NCBI RefSeq assembly: GCF_029871245.1 | Contig: NZ_SSON01000077.1 | Location: forward strand, 362,204-426,203 | DNA length: 64,000 nucleotides | Source of the DNA: Pseudomonas sp. BN102 | GTDB taxonomy: Bacteria; Pseudomonadota; Gammaproteobacteria; Pseudomonadales; Pseudomonadaceae | Direction of reading: 5' to 3' | Shown: positions 12,046 through 26,046 of the stretch, in pieces | Position numbering within the stretch: position 1 is the stretch's first letter | How the letters are laid out: every line of letters starts with the position of its first letter | Notes under the pieces: model-generated | Databases searched by the model: none | What the model was told of the DNA's origin: nothing | What the model saw: only the letters and a program-made list of their open reading frames with translations | Program-made: the position numbers and the translations under genes

Positions 12046-12140
12046 GCGGCCGGGCAGTTCAGTCCGCGCCCCTCTCCTTTCTCCCTGCAGGGGGATAGCG
12101 CTTTTCCTATCCACCATCGCGGTCGAACCGGAGCACCGCT

Positions 12141-12166
12141 GGTGGACCGGTGAAGCGTGGTCCGCC
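12141..12166. repeat. Short inverted repeat of a common Pseudomonas intergenic type
   Basis: GGTGGACC and GGTCCGCC form an 8-bp imperfect inverted repeat around GGTGAAGCGT, followed by CCTACGC. Read on the other strand this resembles the widespread GTAGGGTGGACCACGC-type intergenic repeat. It lies just downstream of the converging selO and racemase genes. Confidence 0.4.
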
Positions 12167-12173
12167 CTACGCA

Positions 12174-12884
12174 TCAGACCGGTGGGCGTGAATCGCCCAG
12201 CATCCATTCCAGCCCCATTGCCACATGCCGCTCGGCACTATCCACCAGCGGCAGCGGCGAGTCGCAGCCCTCCAGCAACAGGCCGATCTCGGTGCAGCCG
12301 AGGATCGCCGCCTGGGCGCCCTGGGCTTTCAGCAGCGCCAGCTGGTCGAGGTAGAAGGCCTGGGCGGCCGGCCTGAACTGGCCGATGCAAAGCTCCTGGA
12401 AGATCACCCGGTCGATCTCCGCCATGGCCCCAGCGCCAGGCACCAGCACCCGGATGCCGAACTCCCGGTCCAGGCGCTCGCGGTAGAAATCCTCTTGCAT
12501 GGTGAAACGGGTGCCGAGCAGTGCCGCGCGTTCGATGCCCTGCTCCCGCAGCGCCTGGCCGACGGCATCGCCTATATGCAGCAGCGGGATATCTACAGCG
12601 CCCTCGATGGCCGCGGCCACCTTGTGCATGGTGTTGGTCGCAAGCAGCAGCGCCGTCGCGCCGGCGCCCTGCAGGCCCCGCGCGGCTTCGGCCAGCACCT
12701 GGCCGGCGGCGTGCCACTCGCCGGCCTTCTGCTGTGCGGCGATCTGTGCGAAGTCCACCGAGTGCAGCAGCAGGGGCGCTGAATGCAGCCCGCCAAGGCG
12801 TTCGCGCACGCCGCGATTGAGCAGTTGGTAGTAGGTGACGGTCGATTCCCAGCTCATACCGCCCAGCACGCCCAAGGTCCGCAT
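12174..12884 (-). CDS. Aspartate/glutamate racemase family protein (YgeA-like)
   Basis: A 236-residue racemase starting MRTLGVLGGMSWEST. The two catalytic segments are ATNTMHKVA (around residues 80-88) and GCTEIGLL (around 197). The first catalytic position holds Thr where most family members have Cys, and the second is Cys. As I recall, E. coli YgeA (L-Asp/Glu-specific racemase) has the same Thr/Cys pair. The start at 12884 is chosen because AAGGAGAGG precedes it and the homologous sequence begins there; the frame is open further upstream but that part has no family similarity. Substrate preference is inferred. Confidence 0.85.
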   Translation of the reverse strand: MRTLGVLGGMSWESTVTYYQLLNRGVRERLGGLHSAPLLLHSVDFAQIAAQQKAGEWHAAGQVLAEAARGLQGAGATALLLATNTMHKVAAAIEGAVDIPLLHIGDAVGQALREQGIERAALLGTRFTMQEDFYRERLDREFGIRVLVPGAGAMAEIDRVIFQELCIGQFRPAAQAFYLDQLALLKAQGAQAAILGCTEIGLLLEGCDSPLPLVDSAERHVAMGLEWMLGDSRPPV

Positions 12885-12992
12885 CGCCGCCTCTCCTTCG
12901 ATTGAAAGCCCCAGCCTAGCCCAGGCTCGCCGCAGGTCAGGAATACAGTTGCAGGTCAACCCGGGGATACAGCTGAGCCAGCCTTTTCCCAC

Positions 12993-13131
12993 GGCTGGGA
13001 GACTAATTTCACTTACTAAATGGAATATAAACCTGCATAAATCTTCTTAGACTCTCTAAGCAAAGCGGATTATCTTCGCGACCTGCTTATTCCAGCCTGT
13101 TCTACCACCCACTGTCAGGCGCCGTGCCCGC
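12993..13131. promoter_or_regulatory. AT-rich divergent promoter region (racemase / TSUP exporter)
   Basis: Between the divergent racemase and exporter genes, bases about 13000-13080 are strikingly AT-rich for this genome and include GGAATATAAACC and GCATAAATC. This is where the plus-strand promoter most likely lies, but I cannot define a convincing -35/-10 pair. A CCAGCC/GGCTGG hairpin sits at about 12978-12998. Confidence 0.4.
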
Positions 13132-14106
13132 ATGAAGATTCGTAATCTCGACCTCAGCCAGAGTTCGATCAACACCGAACACGAAGCACTGCGGATCCCG
13201 CCAGTCGAAGATTTCGTCTCGCATCCCGACGACCACCCCGTCCTGCGAGCCGCGATGTGGGTTGCCGTGCTGATCCTGGTCGGTCTGCTGAGCTTCCTCG
13301 CCTGGCGCCTGTTCTTCGACAACGGCGGCGGCAACGGCTTCGAGATCATCGAGAATGCCCTGACCAGCAAGGGCTTCTGGAGCGCGGTGGCGGTGGGTTT
13401 CTTCGCCCAGGTCATCGATGGCGCGCTGGGCATGGCCTACGGCATCACGGCCACCACCTTCCTTCTCAGCGCCGGGGCCACTCCCGCTGCTGCGAGCGCC
13501 AGTGTGCACATCGCCGAAGTGTTCACCACCGGCCTGTCGGGCATTTCCCACGTCAAGCTGGGCAACGTCAACAAGTCCCTGTTCCTGCGTCTACTGCTGC
13601 CGGGCATCATCGGTGCCATCCTCGGCGCCGTGCTGATCACCCAGTTCGACGGCGCCGCGCTCAAGCCTTTCATCTCCGCTTACCTGCTGCTGATGGGCCT
13701 GTATATCCTGAGCAAGGCCTATCGCCACGTGGCCAAGCGCCGCGCGCCCAACCATGTCGCCAAGCTGGCGCTGTTCGGCGGCTTCGTCGATGCTGCCGGC
13801 GGCGGTGGCTGGGGTCCGGTGGTTACCAGCAGCCTGATCGGCTCGGGCAGCGATCCGCGCACCACCATCGGTTCGGTGAACTTCGCCGAGTTCTTCCTGA
13901 CCATCTCCAGCGCCACCTCCTTCATTCTCCTGGCCGGTGAGCCGGACACCTGGAAAATGGTCGCCGGCCTGGTCTTCGGTGGCCTGTTCGCCGCGCCGTT
14001 CGCCGCCCTGCTGTGCAAGAAGCTGTCGTCGCGCACCCTGCTGATCATCGTCGGCTGCCTGATCACCCTGATCAGCGCCTACAACATCTTCATCGCCCTG
14101 CGCTAA
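13132..14106 (+). CDS. TauE/SafE (TSUP) family membrane transporter
   Basis: A 324-residue inner-membrane protein with a soluble N-terminal segment of about 40 residues followed by 7-8 hydrophobic helices. The two internal TSUP repeats are visible as VGFFAQVIDGALGMAYG (about 88-104) and LFGGFVDAAGGGGWGPV (about 213-229). Family members export sulfite or organosulfur anions or take up related substrates; the substrate here is unknown. It is 69 bp upstream of trxC, so a link with sulfur or redox metabolism is plausible but only inferred. Confidence 0.85.
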   Translation: MKIRNLDLSQSSINTEHEALRIPPVEDFVSHPDDHPVLRAAMWVAVLILVGLLSFLAWRLFFDNGGGNGFEIIENALTSKGFWSAVAVGFFAQVIDGALGMAYGITATTFLLSAGATPAAASASVHIAEVFTTGLSGISHVKLGNVNKSLFLRLLLPGIIGAILGAVLITQFDGAALKPFISAYLLLMGLYILSKAYRHVAKRRAPNHVAKLALFGGFVDAAGGGGWGPVVTSSLIGSGSDPRTTIGSVNFAEFFLTISSATSFILLAGEPDTWKMVAGLVFGGLFAAPFAALLCKKLSSRTLLIIVGCLITLISAYNIFIALR

Positions 14107-14175
14107 GGGCCATCGCGGGTTGATATCCGCCCGGTGCGACTCCAGATCTGTGGAGTCCGCCACAGGAGTCCCGAG

Positions 14176-14610
14176 ATGACCGACCCGCTGATGATCCCCT
14201 GCGCGCAGTGCGCGGGCCTCAATCGCATTCCCGCCGCCCGCCTGGGCGATTCGCCGCGCTGCGGCCACTGCAAGGAGGCCGTGCTGCCCGCCGCGCCCTT
14301 CGACCTGAGCGAGACCAGCTTCGCCAAGCAGCTGCGTGGCGACCTGCCGCTGCTGGTGGACGTCTGGGCCGACTGGTGCGGCCCCTGCAAGGCCTTCGCA
14401 CCCACTTACCAACAGGCCGCAAGCCAACTCCAGGGCCGCTGCCGCCTGGGCAAGCTGGACAGCGAGGCCAACCGCCAGTTGGCCGGACAGCTGAACATCC
14501 GCTCCATCCCCACTCTGATCCTGTTCAAGGGCGGCGTCGAAGTCGCGCGCCAGAGCGGCGCCCTGCCGCTGCCGCAGCTGTTGGCCTGGCTGAAAAGCCA
14601 AGGCATCTGA
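14176..14610 (+). CDS. trxC: Thioredoxin 2 (TrxC) with N-terminal zinc-binding motif
   Basis: A 144-residue thioredoxin with the active site WCGPC (Cys68, Cys71). The N-terminal extension carries two CxxC pairs, Cys9/Cys12 and Cys29/Cys32, which bind zinc in TrxC proteins. TrxC is a cytosolic disulfide reductase that in E. coli is induced by oxidative stress. The ATG at 14176 is preferred over an upstream in-frame ATG because CAGGAG lies eight bases before it and TrxC homologues start with this zinc module. Confidence 0.93.
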   Translation: MTDPLMIPCAQCAGLNRIPAARLGDSPRCGHCKEAVLPAAPFDLSETSFAKQLRGDLPLLVDVWADWCGPCKAFAPTYQQAASQLQGRCRLGKLDSEANRQLAGQLNIRSIPTLILFKGGVEVARQSGALPLPQLLAWLKSQGI

Positions 14611-14623
14611 TGATGCACGCCCC

Positions 14624-14687
14624 GTAGGAGCGAGCTTGCTCGCGAAGCTTCACTGCGGGGCCATTCGCAAGCAGAGCTCGCTCCGAC
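14624..14687. repeat. REP-type inverted repeat
   Basis: Two imperfect arms of about 23 nt (starting GTAGGAGCGAGCTTGCTCGC and, inverted, GTCGGAGCGAGCTCTGCTTG) surround a short GC-rich centre. The motif GTAGGAGCGAGCTTGCTCGC is a familiar Pseudomonas REP sequence. It occupies the gap between trxC and the thioesterase gene. Confidence 0.75.
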
Positions 14688-14792
14688 AAGAACCGAACCA
14701 TGAGCGTTTCGGTCAGCCGCGTTGGCCGCCCTGGTCATTGCCGGGAACAACAGGGTAGCTAGGCTCTGAAGGCCACCAACCCGGAGCACACC

Positions 14793-15236
14793 ATGTCCAT
14801 GCCCATCGAATTGGTCCGCCAGCTGACTGAAGAACAGATCGCTTTCGTCAAGCGCAGCGGCCTCAAGGCCGAAGTCCTGGAGCCCGGCCACGTGCGCCTG
14901 CGCATGCCCCTGGAAGGCAACCAGAACCACATAGGCACCCTCTACGCCGGCGCGCTCTTCACCCTGGCCGAGATGCCAGGCGGCGCACTCTTCCTAACCA
15001 GCTTCGATAGCCGCCGCTTCTACCCCGTCGTCAAGGAAATGAACCTGCGCTTTCGCCGCCCGGCCAAGGGCGACATCAAAGTCGAAGCGCGCATGCACAG
15101 CGAGGAAATCACGCGGATCCAGCGGGAGGCCGAAGCCAATGGCAAGGCCGACTACGTGCTGGAACTGCAACTGCTGGACGCCACGGGCGAAGTGGTGGCC
15201 GAAAGCCGCGGGCTCTACCAGATGCGGGCGCACTGA
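14793..15236 (+). CDS. Hotdog-fold thioesterase (YiiD C-terminal / DUF4442-like)
   Basis: A 147-residue single-domain hotdog protein. The segment NHIGTLYAGALFTLAEMPGG (about 50-69) corresponds to the central helix of the fold that carries the catalytic acidic residue in PaaI-type thioesterases. The strands around MNLRFRRPAKGDIKVEARM match the family's substrate-binding sheet. It probably hydrolyses an acyl-CoA or similar thioester, but the substrate is unknown. GGAG precedes the ATG. Confidence 0.75.
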   Translation: MSMPIELVRQLTEEQIAFVKRSGLKAEVLEPGHVRLRMPLEGNQNHIGTLYAGALFTLAEMPGGALFLTSFDSRRFYPVVKEMNLRFRRPAKGDIKVEARMHSEEITRIQREAEANGKADYVLELQLLDATGEVVAESRGLYQMRAH

Positions 15237-15309
15237 CCGGCCTTGCTCTGGATCAAATTGCCGCTCGACGAAAGGCCGCAAAGTGGGAGCCCCAGAGGAG
15301 CTTCCCACC

Positions 15310-16134
15310 ATGTACAAGCACATCCTGGTCGCCCATGACCTCAGCCGCGAGGCGGACATCGCCCTGCGCCGCGCCGTCCAGCTCGCCCGCCAGCACGACG
15401 CACGCCTCTCCCTGCTGCACGTACTCGAAGACCACCTGCCCAATGCCGTCCAGGGCAGCCTGCGCGACGCCGCCCAGCAGCACTTCGGCGAGCGCCTGGC
15501 GCAATTGGGCGCCGGGAACTGCCAACTGCTCCTGCGCAAGGGGCGCCCAGCGCAGCAAATCCTCGAAGAGATGATCGACAGTCGCGCCGACCTGCTGGCA
15601 ATAGGCCGACACCACCACAACGCGCCGGAGTTGTTCATCGGCACCACCCTGGAGCGCGTCGCCCGCCATCTGGACGCACCGCTGCTGCTGGTGGTCGGCG
15701 AACCGCCTGACGAGCCCTACCAGCGGGCGACCGTGGCGCTGGACTTCTCCCTCTGCGCCTGCGACGCGCTGCGCAAGGGCATCGCACTACTGCCCAGGGA
15801 GGCCCACTTGACCGCCTTGAACGTGATGGAGCTGGGCAGCCGCCTGCTGTCGAAGGGCGGCCGCTCGGCCGACTTTCTGGCGACCCAGAAGGAGCTGCTC
15901 GGCAAGCTGCTGGAGGACGAACTGGCGGGCCTGGCCGGCCGGATACCGGAGGTGGGGCTGGAGGTGGTACGCGGCGCCCTGCCCAAGGCCCTGGACGACG
16001 CCATCGCCGACCAGCGCCCACATCTGCTGGCCCTCGGCAGCCACGGCCGCAGCCTGATCTCCCAGGCTCTGCTGGGCAGCCTGGCTCTACGCTACCTGCA
16101 GAACCCGCCCTGCGACCTGTTGCTGGTCAAATAG
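15310..16134 (+). CDS. Tandem universal stress protein (UspA family)
   Basis: A 274-residue cytosolic protein made of two Usp domains. The first begins MYKHILVAHDLS and ends at LLLVVGEP (about residues 1-137). The second begins YQRATVALDFS and ends CDLLLVK. The second domain keeps a Usp-like loop LGSHGRSLISQALLGSLA resembling the G-x2-G-x9-G(S/T) nucleotide-binding signature; the first has IGRHHHNAPELFIGTTLE. UspE-like tandem proteins act in stress survival. The start is the ATG with AGAGGAG ten bases upstream. It converges on the ParA gene with only 8 bp between them. Confidence 0.88.
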   Translation: MYKHILVAHDLSREADIALRRAVQLARQHDARLSLLHVLEDHLPNAVQGSLRDAAQQHFGERLAQLGAGNCQLLLRKGRPAQQILEEMIDSRADLLAIGRHHHNAPELFIGTTLERVARHLDAPLLLVVGEPPDEPYQRATVALDFSLCACDALRKGIALLPREAHLTALNVMELGSRLLSKGGRSADFLATQKELLGKLLEDELAGLAGRIPEVGLEVVRGALPKALDDAIADQRPHLLALGSHGRSLISQALLGSLALRYLQNPPCDLLLVK

Positions 16135-16142
16135 CCCGGGCC

Positions 16143-16907
16143 TCAGGCTTCAAGGAGATCGTGCAGCTCGACGAACTGTTGGGTCAGCTTGTGGCGGGGC
16201 TCCAGGAAGATCAGCGGCTTGCAGGCCTGGTGCGACTCGCGCATCTTCACCGACATCATCAGGTTCACCGGCAGCACCGGCAGCCCCTCCTCCAGCAACT
16301 CGTCCAGCAGTTGCTGGGGCAGCGAGGCCCGTGGCTGGAACTGGTTGACCACGATGCCCTCCACCTCCAGGCCTTCGTTGTGGTCCTCCTTCAGCTCCTC
16401 GATCTCGGCCAGCAGGCCGTAGAGAGCATTTCGGGAAAAGCTGTCGCAGTCGAAGGGAATCAGGCAACGATCAGCCGCGATCAGCGCGGAAACCGTATAG
16501 AAATTGAGCGCCGGCGGCGTATCCAGGTAGATCCGGTCGTAGTCCTCGCCCAGATCGTCCAGCAGTTTGCGCAGCTTGTTGATCTTGTGCTTGGCCTCGA
16601 GCTTGGGCTGCAGATCTGCCAGCTCCGCCGTGGCGGTGACCACGTGCAGGTTGTCGTAAGGGGTTTCGTAGATATCCACCTTGCCCTTGCGGAAGGCGGT
16701 GGCCGACAACGTCTGCTTGAAGAAGTCGGCGATCCCCATGGGGATGTCTTCACCGGTCAGGCCGGTGAGGTAGTGAGTGGAGTTGGCCTGGGCGTCGAGG
16801 TCGATCAGCAGGGTGCGATAGCCCTGCGAAGCGCTCACCGCCGCCAGGTTGCAGGCGATGCTGGACTTGCCCACGCCACCTTTCTGATTGAACACCACTC
16901 GCCGCAT
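16143..16907 (-). CDS. Orphan ParA-family (MinD/Soj-like) ATPase
   Basis: A 254-residue deviant-Walker ATPase. The motif KGGVGKSS (residues 9-16) includes the signature lysine of the ParA/MinD family. DLDAQANST (about 37-45) is the Walker A' region and YLDTPPALNFY the switch/Walker B region. Family members dimerise on ATP and position cargo, often using a ParB-like partner. No parB, cheW or other obvious partner is adjacent; hemE is upstream and a stress protein downstream. The start is MRRVVFNQKGG at 16907, preceded by GGGGAGGTG; the upstream open frame lacks similarity. Cargo unknown. Confidence 0.88.
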   Translation of the reverse strand: MRRVVFNQKGGVGKSSIACNLAAVSASQGYRTLLIDLDAQANSTHYLTGLTGEDIPMGIADFFKQTLSATAFRKGKVDIYETPYDNLHVVTATAELADLQPKLEAKHKINKLRKLLDDLGEDYDRIYLDTPPALNFYTVSALIAADRCLIPFDCDSFSRNALYGLLAEIEELKEDHNEGLEVEGIVVNQFQPRASLPQQLLDELLEEGLPVLPVNLMMSVKMRESHQACKPLIFLEPRHKLTQQFVELHDLLEA

Positions 16908-17007
16908 AGCACACCTCCCCGAACCCGATAAGTACCGGATTCTATGCAATGCCCGTGACAAGGGCGAGGAATAAGACGCGGGAAGCGGTTCTCCGAATCG
17001 AAACAAG

Positions 17008-17029
17008 AAGGGTCGCTTTCGCGACCCTT
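17008..17029 (-). terminator. Terminator-like hairpin after hemE
   Basis: A 9-bp perfect stem (AAGGGTCGC / GCGACCCTT) with a 4-nt loop lies 4 bp beyond the hemE stop. On the minus strand it is followed by CTTGTTTCG, a modest T-rich stretch. On the plus strand it is followed by GGTTTT, so it may also stop antisense transcription. Confidence 0.6.
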
Positions 17030-17033
17030 GGTT

Positions 17034-18101
17034 TTACTGGTGATACTGCGCCGACAACTCGTGCACCGCCTCGAAGAAGGCGCCGGCGTGGGCCGGGTCG
17101 ACTTCCGGGGTGATGCCGTGGCCGAGGTTGAACACGTGGCCGCTGCCCTGGCCGTAGCTAGCGAGGATCCGTCCTACTTCAGCGCGGATGGCGGCCGGGT
17201 TGGCGTAGAGCACCGAGGGGTCCATGTTGCCCTGCAGCGCCACCTTGGCGCCGACTCGGGCGCGGGCGCTGCCGATGTCGCAGGTCCAGTCCAGGCCCAG
17301 GACCTCGGCGCCGGTGTCGGCCATGGACTCCAGCCAGAGGCCGCCGCCCTTGGTGAAGAGGATCACCGGCACGCGGCGCCCGTCGTGTTCGCGGATCAGG
17401 CCCTCGACGATCTTCTTCATATAGGCCAGGGAGAATTCCTGGTAAGCCGCCGCCGACAGGCTGCCGCCCCAGGAGTCGAAGATCTGCACCGCCTGGGCGC
17501 CGGCCTTGATCTGGCCGTTGAGGTAGGTGGTAACCGACTGCGCCAGCTTGTCCAGCAGGGCGTGCATGGCCTGGGGATTGTCGTAGAGCATCGCCTTGGA
17601 CTTGCGGAAGTCGCGGCTGGAACCGCCTTCGACCATGTAGGTGGCCAGGGTCCAGGGGCTGCCGGAGAAACCGATCAGCGGCACGCGGCCGTTCAGTTCA
17701 CGGCGGATGGTGCGCACGGCGTCCATCACGTAGCCCAGGTCCTTCTCCGGGTCGGGAATCGGCAGGGCGTCGATATCAGCCTGGCTGCTTACCACTTTCT
17801 TGAAGCGCGGACCTTCGCCCGTCTCGAAGAACAGGCCCTGACCCATGGCGTCGGGAATAGTGAGGATATCGGAGAACAGGATGGCCGCATCCAGCTGCGG
17901 GTAGCGATCCAGCGGCTGCAGGGTGACCTCGCACGCCAGCTGCGGGTTCATGCACAGGCTCATGAAGTCGCCGGCCTTGGCGCGGGTAGCGCGGTACTCC
18001 GGCAGGTAGCGACCGGCCTGGCGCATCATCCAGACAGGGGTGACGTCGACGGGCTGCTTCAGCAGCGCACGGAGGAAACGGTCGTTCTTCAGGGCGGTCA
18101 T
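17034..18101 (-). CDS. hemE: Uroporphyrinogen III decarboxylase HemE
   Basis: HemE removes four acetate carboxyls from uroporphyrinogen III to give coproporphyrinogen III in heme synthesis. The 355-residue protein has the signature [16 protein letters not shown] (about 22-37) with the conserved Arg residues that bind substrate. The second signature [17 protein letters not shown] is also intact. The ATG at 18101 begins the conserved [13 protein letters not shown]; an upstream in-frame ATG adds residues without similarity. It lies downstream of gltBD on the same strand but is separated from gltD by a strong terminator, so it probably has its own promoter. Confidence 0.96.
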   Translation of the reverse strand: MTALKNDRFLRALLKQPVDVTPVWMMRQAGRYLPEYRATRAKAGDFMSLCMNPQLACEVTLQPLDRYPQLDAAILFSDILTIPDAMGQGLFFETGEGPRFKKVVSSQADIDALPIPDPEKDLGYVMDAVRTIRRELNGRVPLIGFSGSPWTLATYMVEGGSSRDFRKSKAMLYDNPQAMHALLDKLAQSVTTYLNGQIKAGAQAVQIFDSWGGSLSAAAYQEFSLAYMKKIVEGLIREHDGRRVPVILFTKGGGLWLESMADTGAEVLGLDWTCDIGSARARVGAKVALQGNMDPSVLYANPAAIRAEVGRILASYGQGSGHVFNLGHGITPEVDPAHAGAFFEAVHELSAQYHQ

Positions 18102-18149
18102 GGCAGGATTCCAGCAAAAAAGTGCGGGCATTTTCGCAAAGCCCAACGC

Positions 18150-18177
18150 AAAAGGCACGGCGGGTGCCGTGCCTTTT
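18150..18177 (-). terminator. Rho-independent terminator after gltD
   Basis: An 11-bp perfect stem (AAAAGGCACGG / CCGTGCCTTTT) with a 6-nt loop lies 42 bp downstream of the gltD stop. The minus-strand transcript ends in a TTTT run within the stem. The structure is symmetrical and could act both ways. Confidence 0.8.
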
Positions 18178-18219
18178 GTCCATCGCGACGATTTGACACG
18201 TCGCGTCGGTGCGTGCGCC

Positions 18220-24120
<5,901 letters not shown>

Positions 24121-24233
24121 AGGGGAACTCTCACCAGGGTTGCCTTCAGAAAAGGCAGAATTGCTTTGTAATTCAACTCCTTACCATACGCACTGAACGA
24201 GCCGCCAGCTTTTGCGTAGGGCAAAGGGAGGTC

Positions 24234-24262
24234 ATTGTACATAGCCCCTTGGTCGACCACAA
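24234..24262 (-). promoter_or_regulatory. Candidate sigma-70 promoter of gltBD
   Basis: Reading the minus strand, TTGTGG (24257-24262) and TACAAT (24234-24239) are spaced by 17 bp and give a leader of roughly 107 nt before gltB. The -10 matches consensus in five of six positions. The region upstream is AT-rich compared with the surroundings. Confidence 0.5.
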
Positions 24263-24315
24263 ATTTTAGCGGCCAACTAGTGAAAGTCGATGTCGCAAAA
24301 ATGAATGAATGCACC

Positions 24316-24339
24316 AGGCGGTCGTGCTAGCGACCACCT
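24316..24339 (-). terminator. Hairpin between the DamX-like gene and gltB
   Basis: A 9-bp stem with one mismatch (AGGTGGTCG / CGACCGCCT on the minus strand) and a 6-nt loop lies about 33 bp downstream of the DamX-like stop. It is followed by a loose T-rich stretch about 11 nt away. It may partly separate the aro/damX unit from gltBD. Confidence 0.4.
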
Positions 24340-24372
24340 AGTCAGAAGGTGAGGAAGCAGGCTCGCGTGGAA

Positions 24373-26037
24373 CTAGCGAGCCATCTCCTGCTGGATGCTG
24401 GCGAAGGTTTTCGGCCAGGGTTTACCAGCCTGAACCTTGGCCGGCAAGGCCTTGATCGCAGCCAGGGCGGCATCGCGGCTGGCAAAATTGCCATAGGTGA
24501 CCACATAGAGCGCCTTGCCCTGGTGCTGCTTCTTGAAGTAGCGGTACTGGCCGCCATTCTGCTGCACAAATGCCTTGGCGCTGCTCTCCGAGCTGGTGCC
24601 CAGGATCTGCAGGGCGAAATGACCACCCGACTGACTGCGGTACCAGCCACCGCCGGCACCGCCACCGGCTCCAGTGGCCGCCGGCGCAGGGGCAGGCTTG
24701 GCTCCAGGAACAGGCTTGGCCGCGGCCTGGGTCGGCGCGGGCGCTGGTTTGGCAGCGGGCGCCGGGGCGGGAGCAGCAGGTTTGGGCGCGGCGACCGGAG
24801 CGGCCGGCGCGACAGGTGCCGCGGCAATGGGCTGCACCGGCTTGGGCAGCGGCTGCGCCGATGCGATCGGTTCGACAGGCGCGGGCGCCGGACCAGCCGG
24901 AACACCCTGGGGCGGCGCGATGCTGGTGACCGTGGGCGGCACGCTCGCAGCGGCCCCTTCGGGCGCGGGAGCATCTTCCGGTTCGCCCTGGCCAGCGGCC
25001 TGGGCCAGCGGCTCGCGGATAACCGGCTGCGCCTCGCCCACCAGCGGCAGGGGTAGCGGCTGCGAGGAGCCGGCGAATTCGACAGCAGGCGAGCCTGAGT
25101 CGCCCTCGGTCGCCTGACTGGCAGGAGCCTGGGCTTGCCCCGCGGGCAGCTGGGCAGTGGCCGACGCGGTCTCCGCACCGCCATCGTTACGCCCCTGCAT
25201 CATCCAGGCAGCGATCACGCCGACACCCACCACCGCCAGGGCCAGCAGGTGTTTCTTCGGCAGGCTGAAGCCGGCACCGGTCTTTCGGGCGGAGCCACGC
25301 TGGGCGAGCATGGCTTCGATCAGCAGGTCGCGGGCGATCTGGTTGATCGAGCCCGGCCAGCCACCGGACTGCAGGTGGATCTCAGCCACCTGGTCATTGC
25401 TCAGCAGCTCCACGTCGCGTCCGGCGCCCTCGAGGCGCTGGGCGAGGTATTCGCGGGTTTCTTCCTGGCTGTATGGCTGCAACTCGATGACGTGGAAACG
25501 TTCCTCGCCCTCGACCAGCGCGTCCAGGCGCGCCAGCAAGGCGTCCTCGCCAAACAGGAAGACGTGGGGACGCGCCTCGACGCTGCCCTCGGCCAGGGCC
25601 AGCAGGCTGTTGAGAGAGGCGTCATCCAGCTCCTCGGCATCGTCGACCAGCAGGTAGACCTCCTGGCCGGTAAGGGCCAGTTGGGCGATCTGGGCGAGGA
25701 TCGACTGCGGGTCGGCCTGGGTCACGTTCAGCCCCTGGGCAATCTGCCTCAGCAGGCCACCGGCCTCAACGGAACTGCGCGCCGACACCACCAGGCTTTG
25801 CACCGCCTGCTTGTTGGTGCTGGCCACCAGCGCCTGGCGCAGCAGGGTCTTGCCGCTGCCGTGAGGACCACTCACCACCAGCATCAGCTGACTGTAGCGC
25901 GCCAGGTGGTGCAATTGGCCAAGTACGGGCTTGCGCTGGGCCGGGAAGAACTTGAAACCGGGCACCCGCGCGGCGAACGGATCATGGGTGAACTGGTAAT
26001 GACCGAGGTAGGCCTCGTCGGCGTGCAGGCTGCTCAT
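24373..26037 (-). CDS. DamX-like protein: AAA ATPase domain, membrane helix and C-terminal SPOR domain
   Basis: A 554-residue bitopic protein. The cytosolic part is an ExeA/GspA-type AAA domain with Walker A GPHGSGKT (residues 57-64) and Walker B YLLVDDAEELDD. A single membrane helix follows at about 262-280. A periplasmic linker of about 180 residues rich in Ala and Pro comes next, and then a SPOR domain (last 80 residues, from GHFALQILG). SPOR domains bind denuded septal peptidoglycan. The gene follows aroB by 9 bp, as damX follows aroB in E. coli. The intact ATPase motifs suggest an energy-dependent role at the septum, which is inference. Confidence 0.85.
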   Translation of the reverse strand: MSSLHADEAYLGHYQFTHDPFAARVPGFKFFPAQRKPVLGQLHHLARYSQLMLVVSGPHGSGKTLLRQALVASTNKQAVQSLVVSARSSVEAGGLLRQIAQGLNVTQADPQSILAQIAQLALTGQEVYLLVDDAEELDDASLNSLLALAEGSVEARPHVFLFGEDALLARLDALVEGEERFHVIELQPYSQEETREYLAQRLEGAGRDVELLSNDQVAEIHLQSGGWPGSINQIARDLLIEAMLAQRGSARKTGAGFSLPKKHLLALAVVGVGVIAAWMMQGRNDGGAETASATAQLPAGQAQAPASQATEGDSGSPAVEFAGSSQPLPLPLVGEAQPVIREPLAQAAGQGEPEDAPAPEGAAASVPPTVTSIAPPQGVPAGPAPAPVEPIASAQPLPKPVQPIAAAPVAPAAPVAAPKPAAPAPAPAAKPAPAPTQAAAKPVPGAKPAPAPAATGAGGGAGGGWYRSQSGGHFALQILGTSSESSAKAFVQQNGGQYRYFKKQHQGKALYVVTYGNFASRDAALAAIKALPAKVQAGKPWPKTFASIQQEMAR

Positions 26038-26046
26038 GGGAATCCT

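Noticed and set aside
12174-12884. Loss of a catalytic cysteine in the Asp/Glu racemase
   Set aside because: The catalytic position is the Thr before Asn-Thr, as in YgeA. The Ala replaces a neighbouring residue, so the enzyme is probably active.
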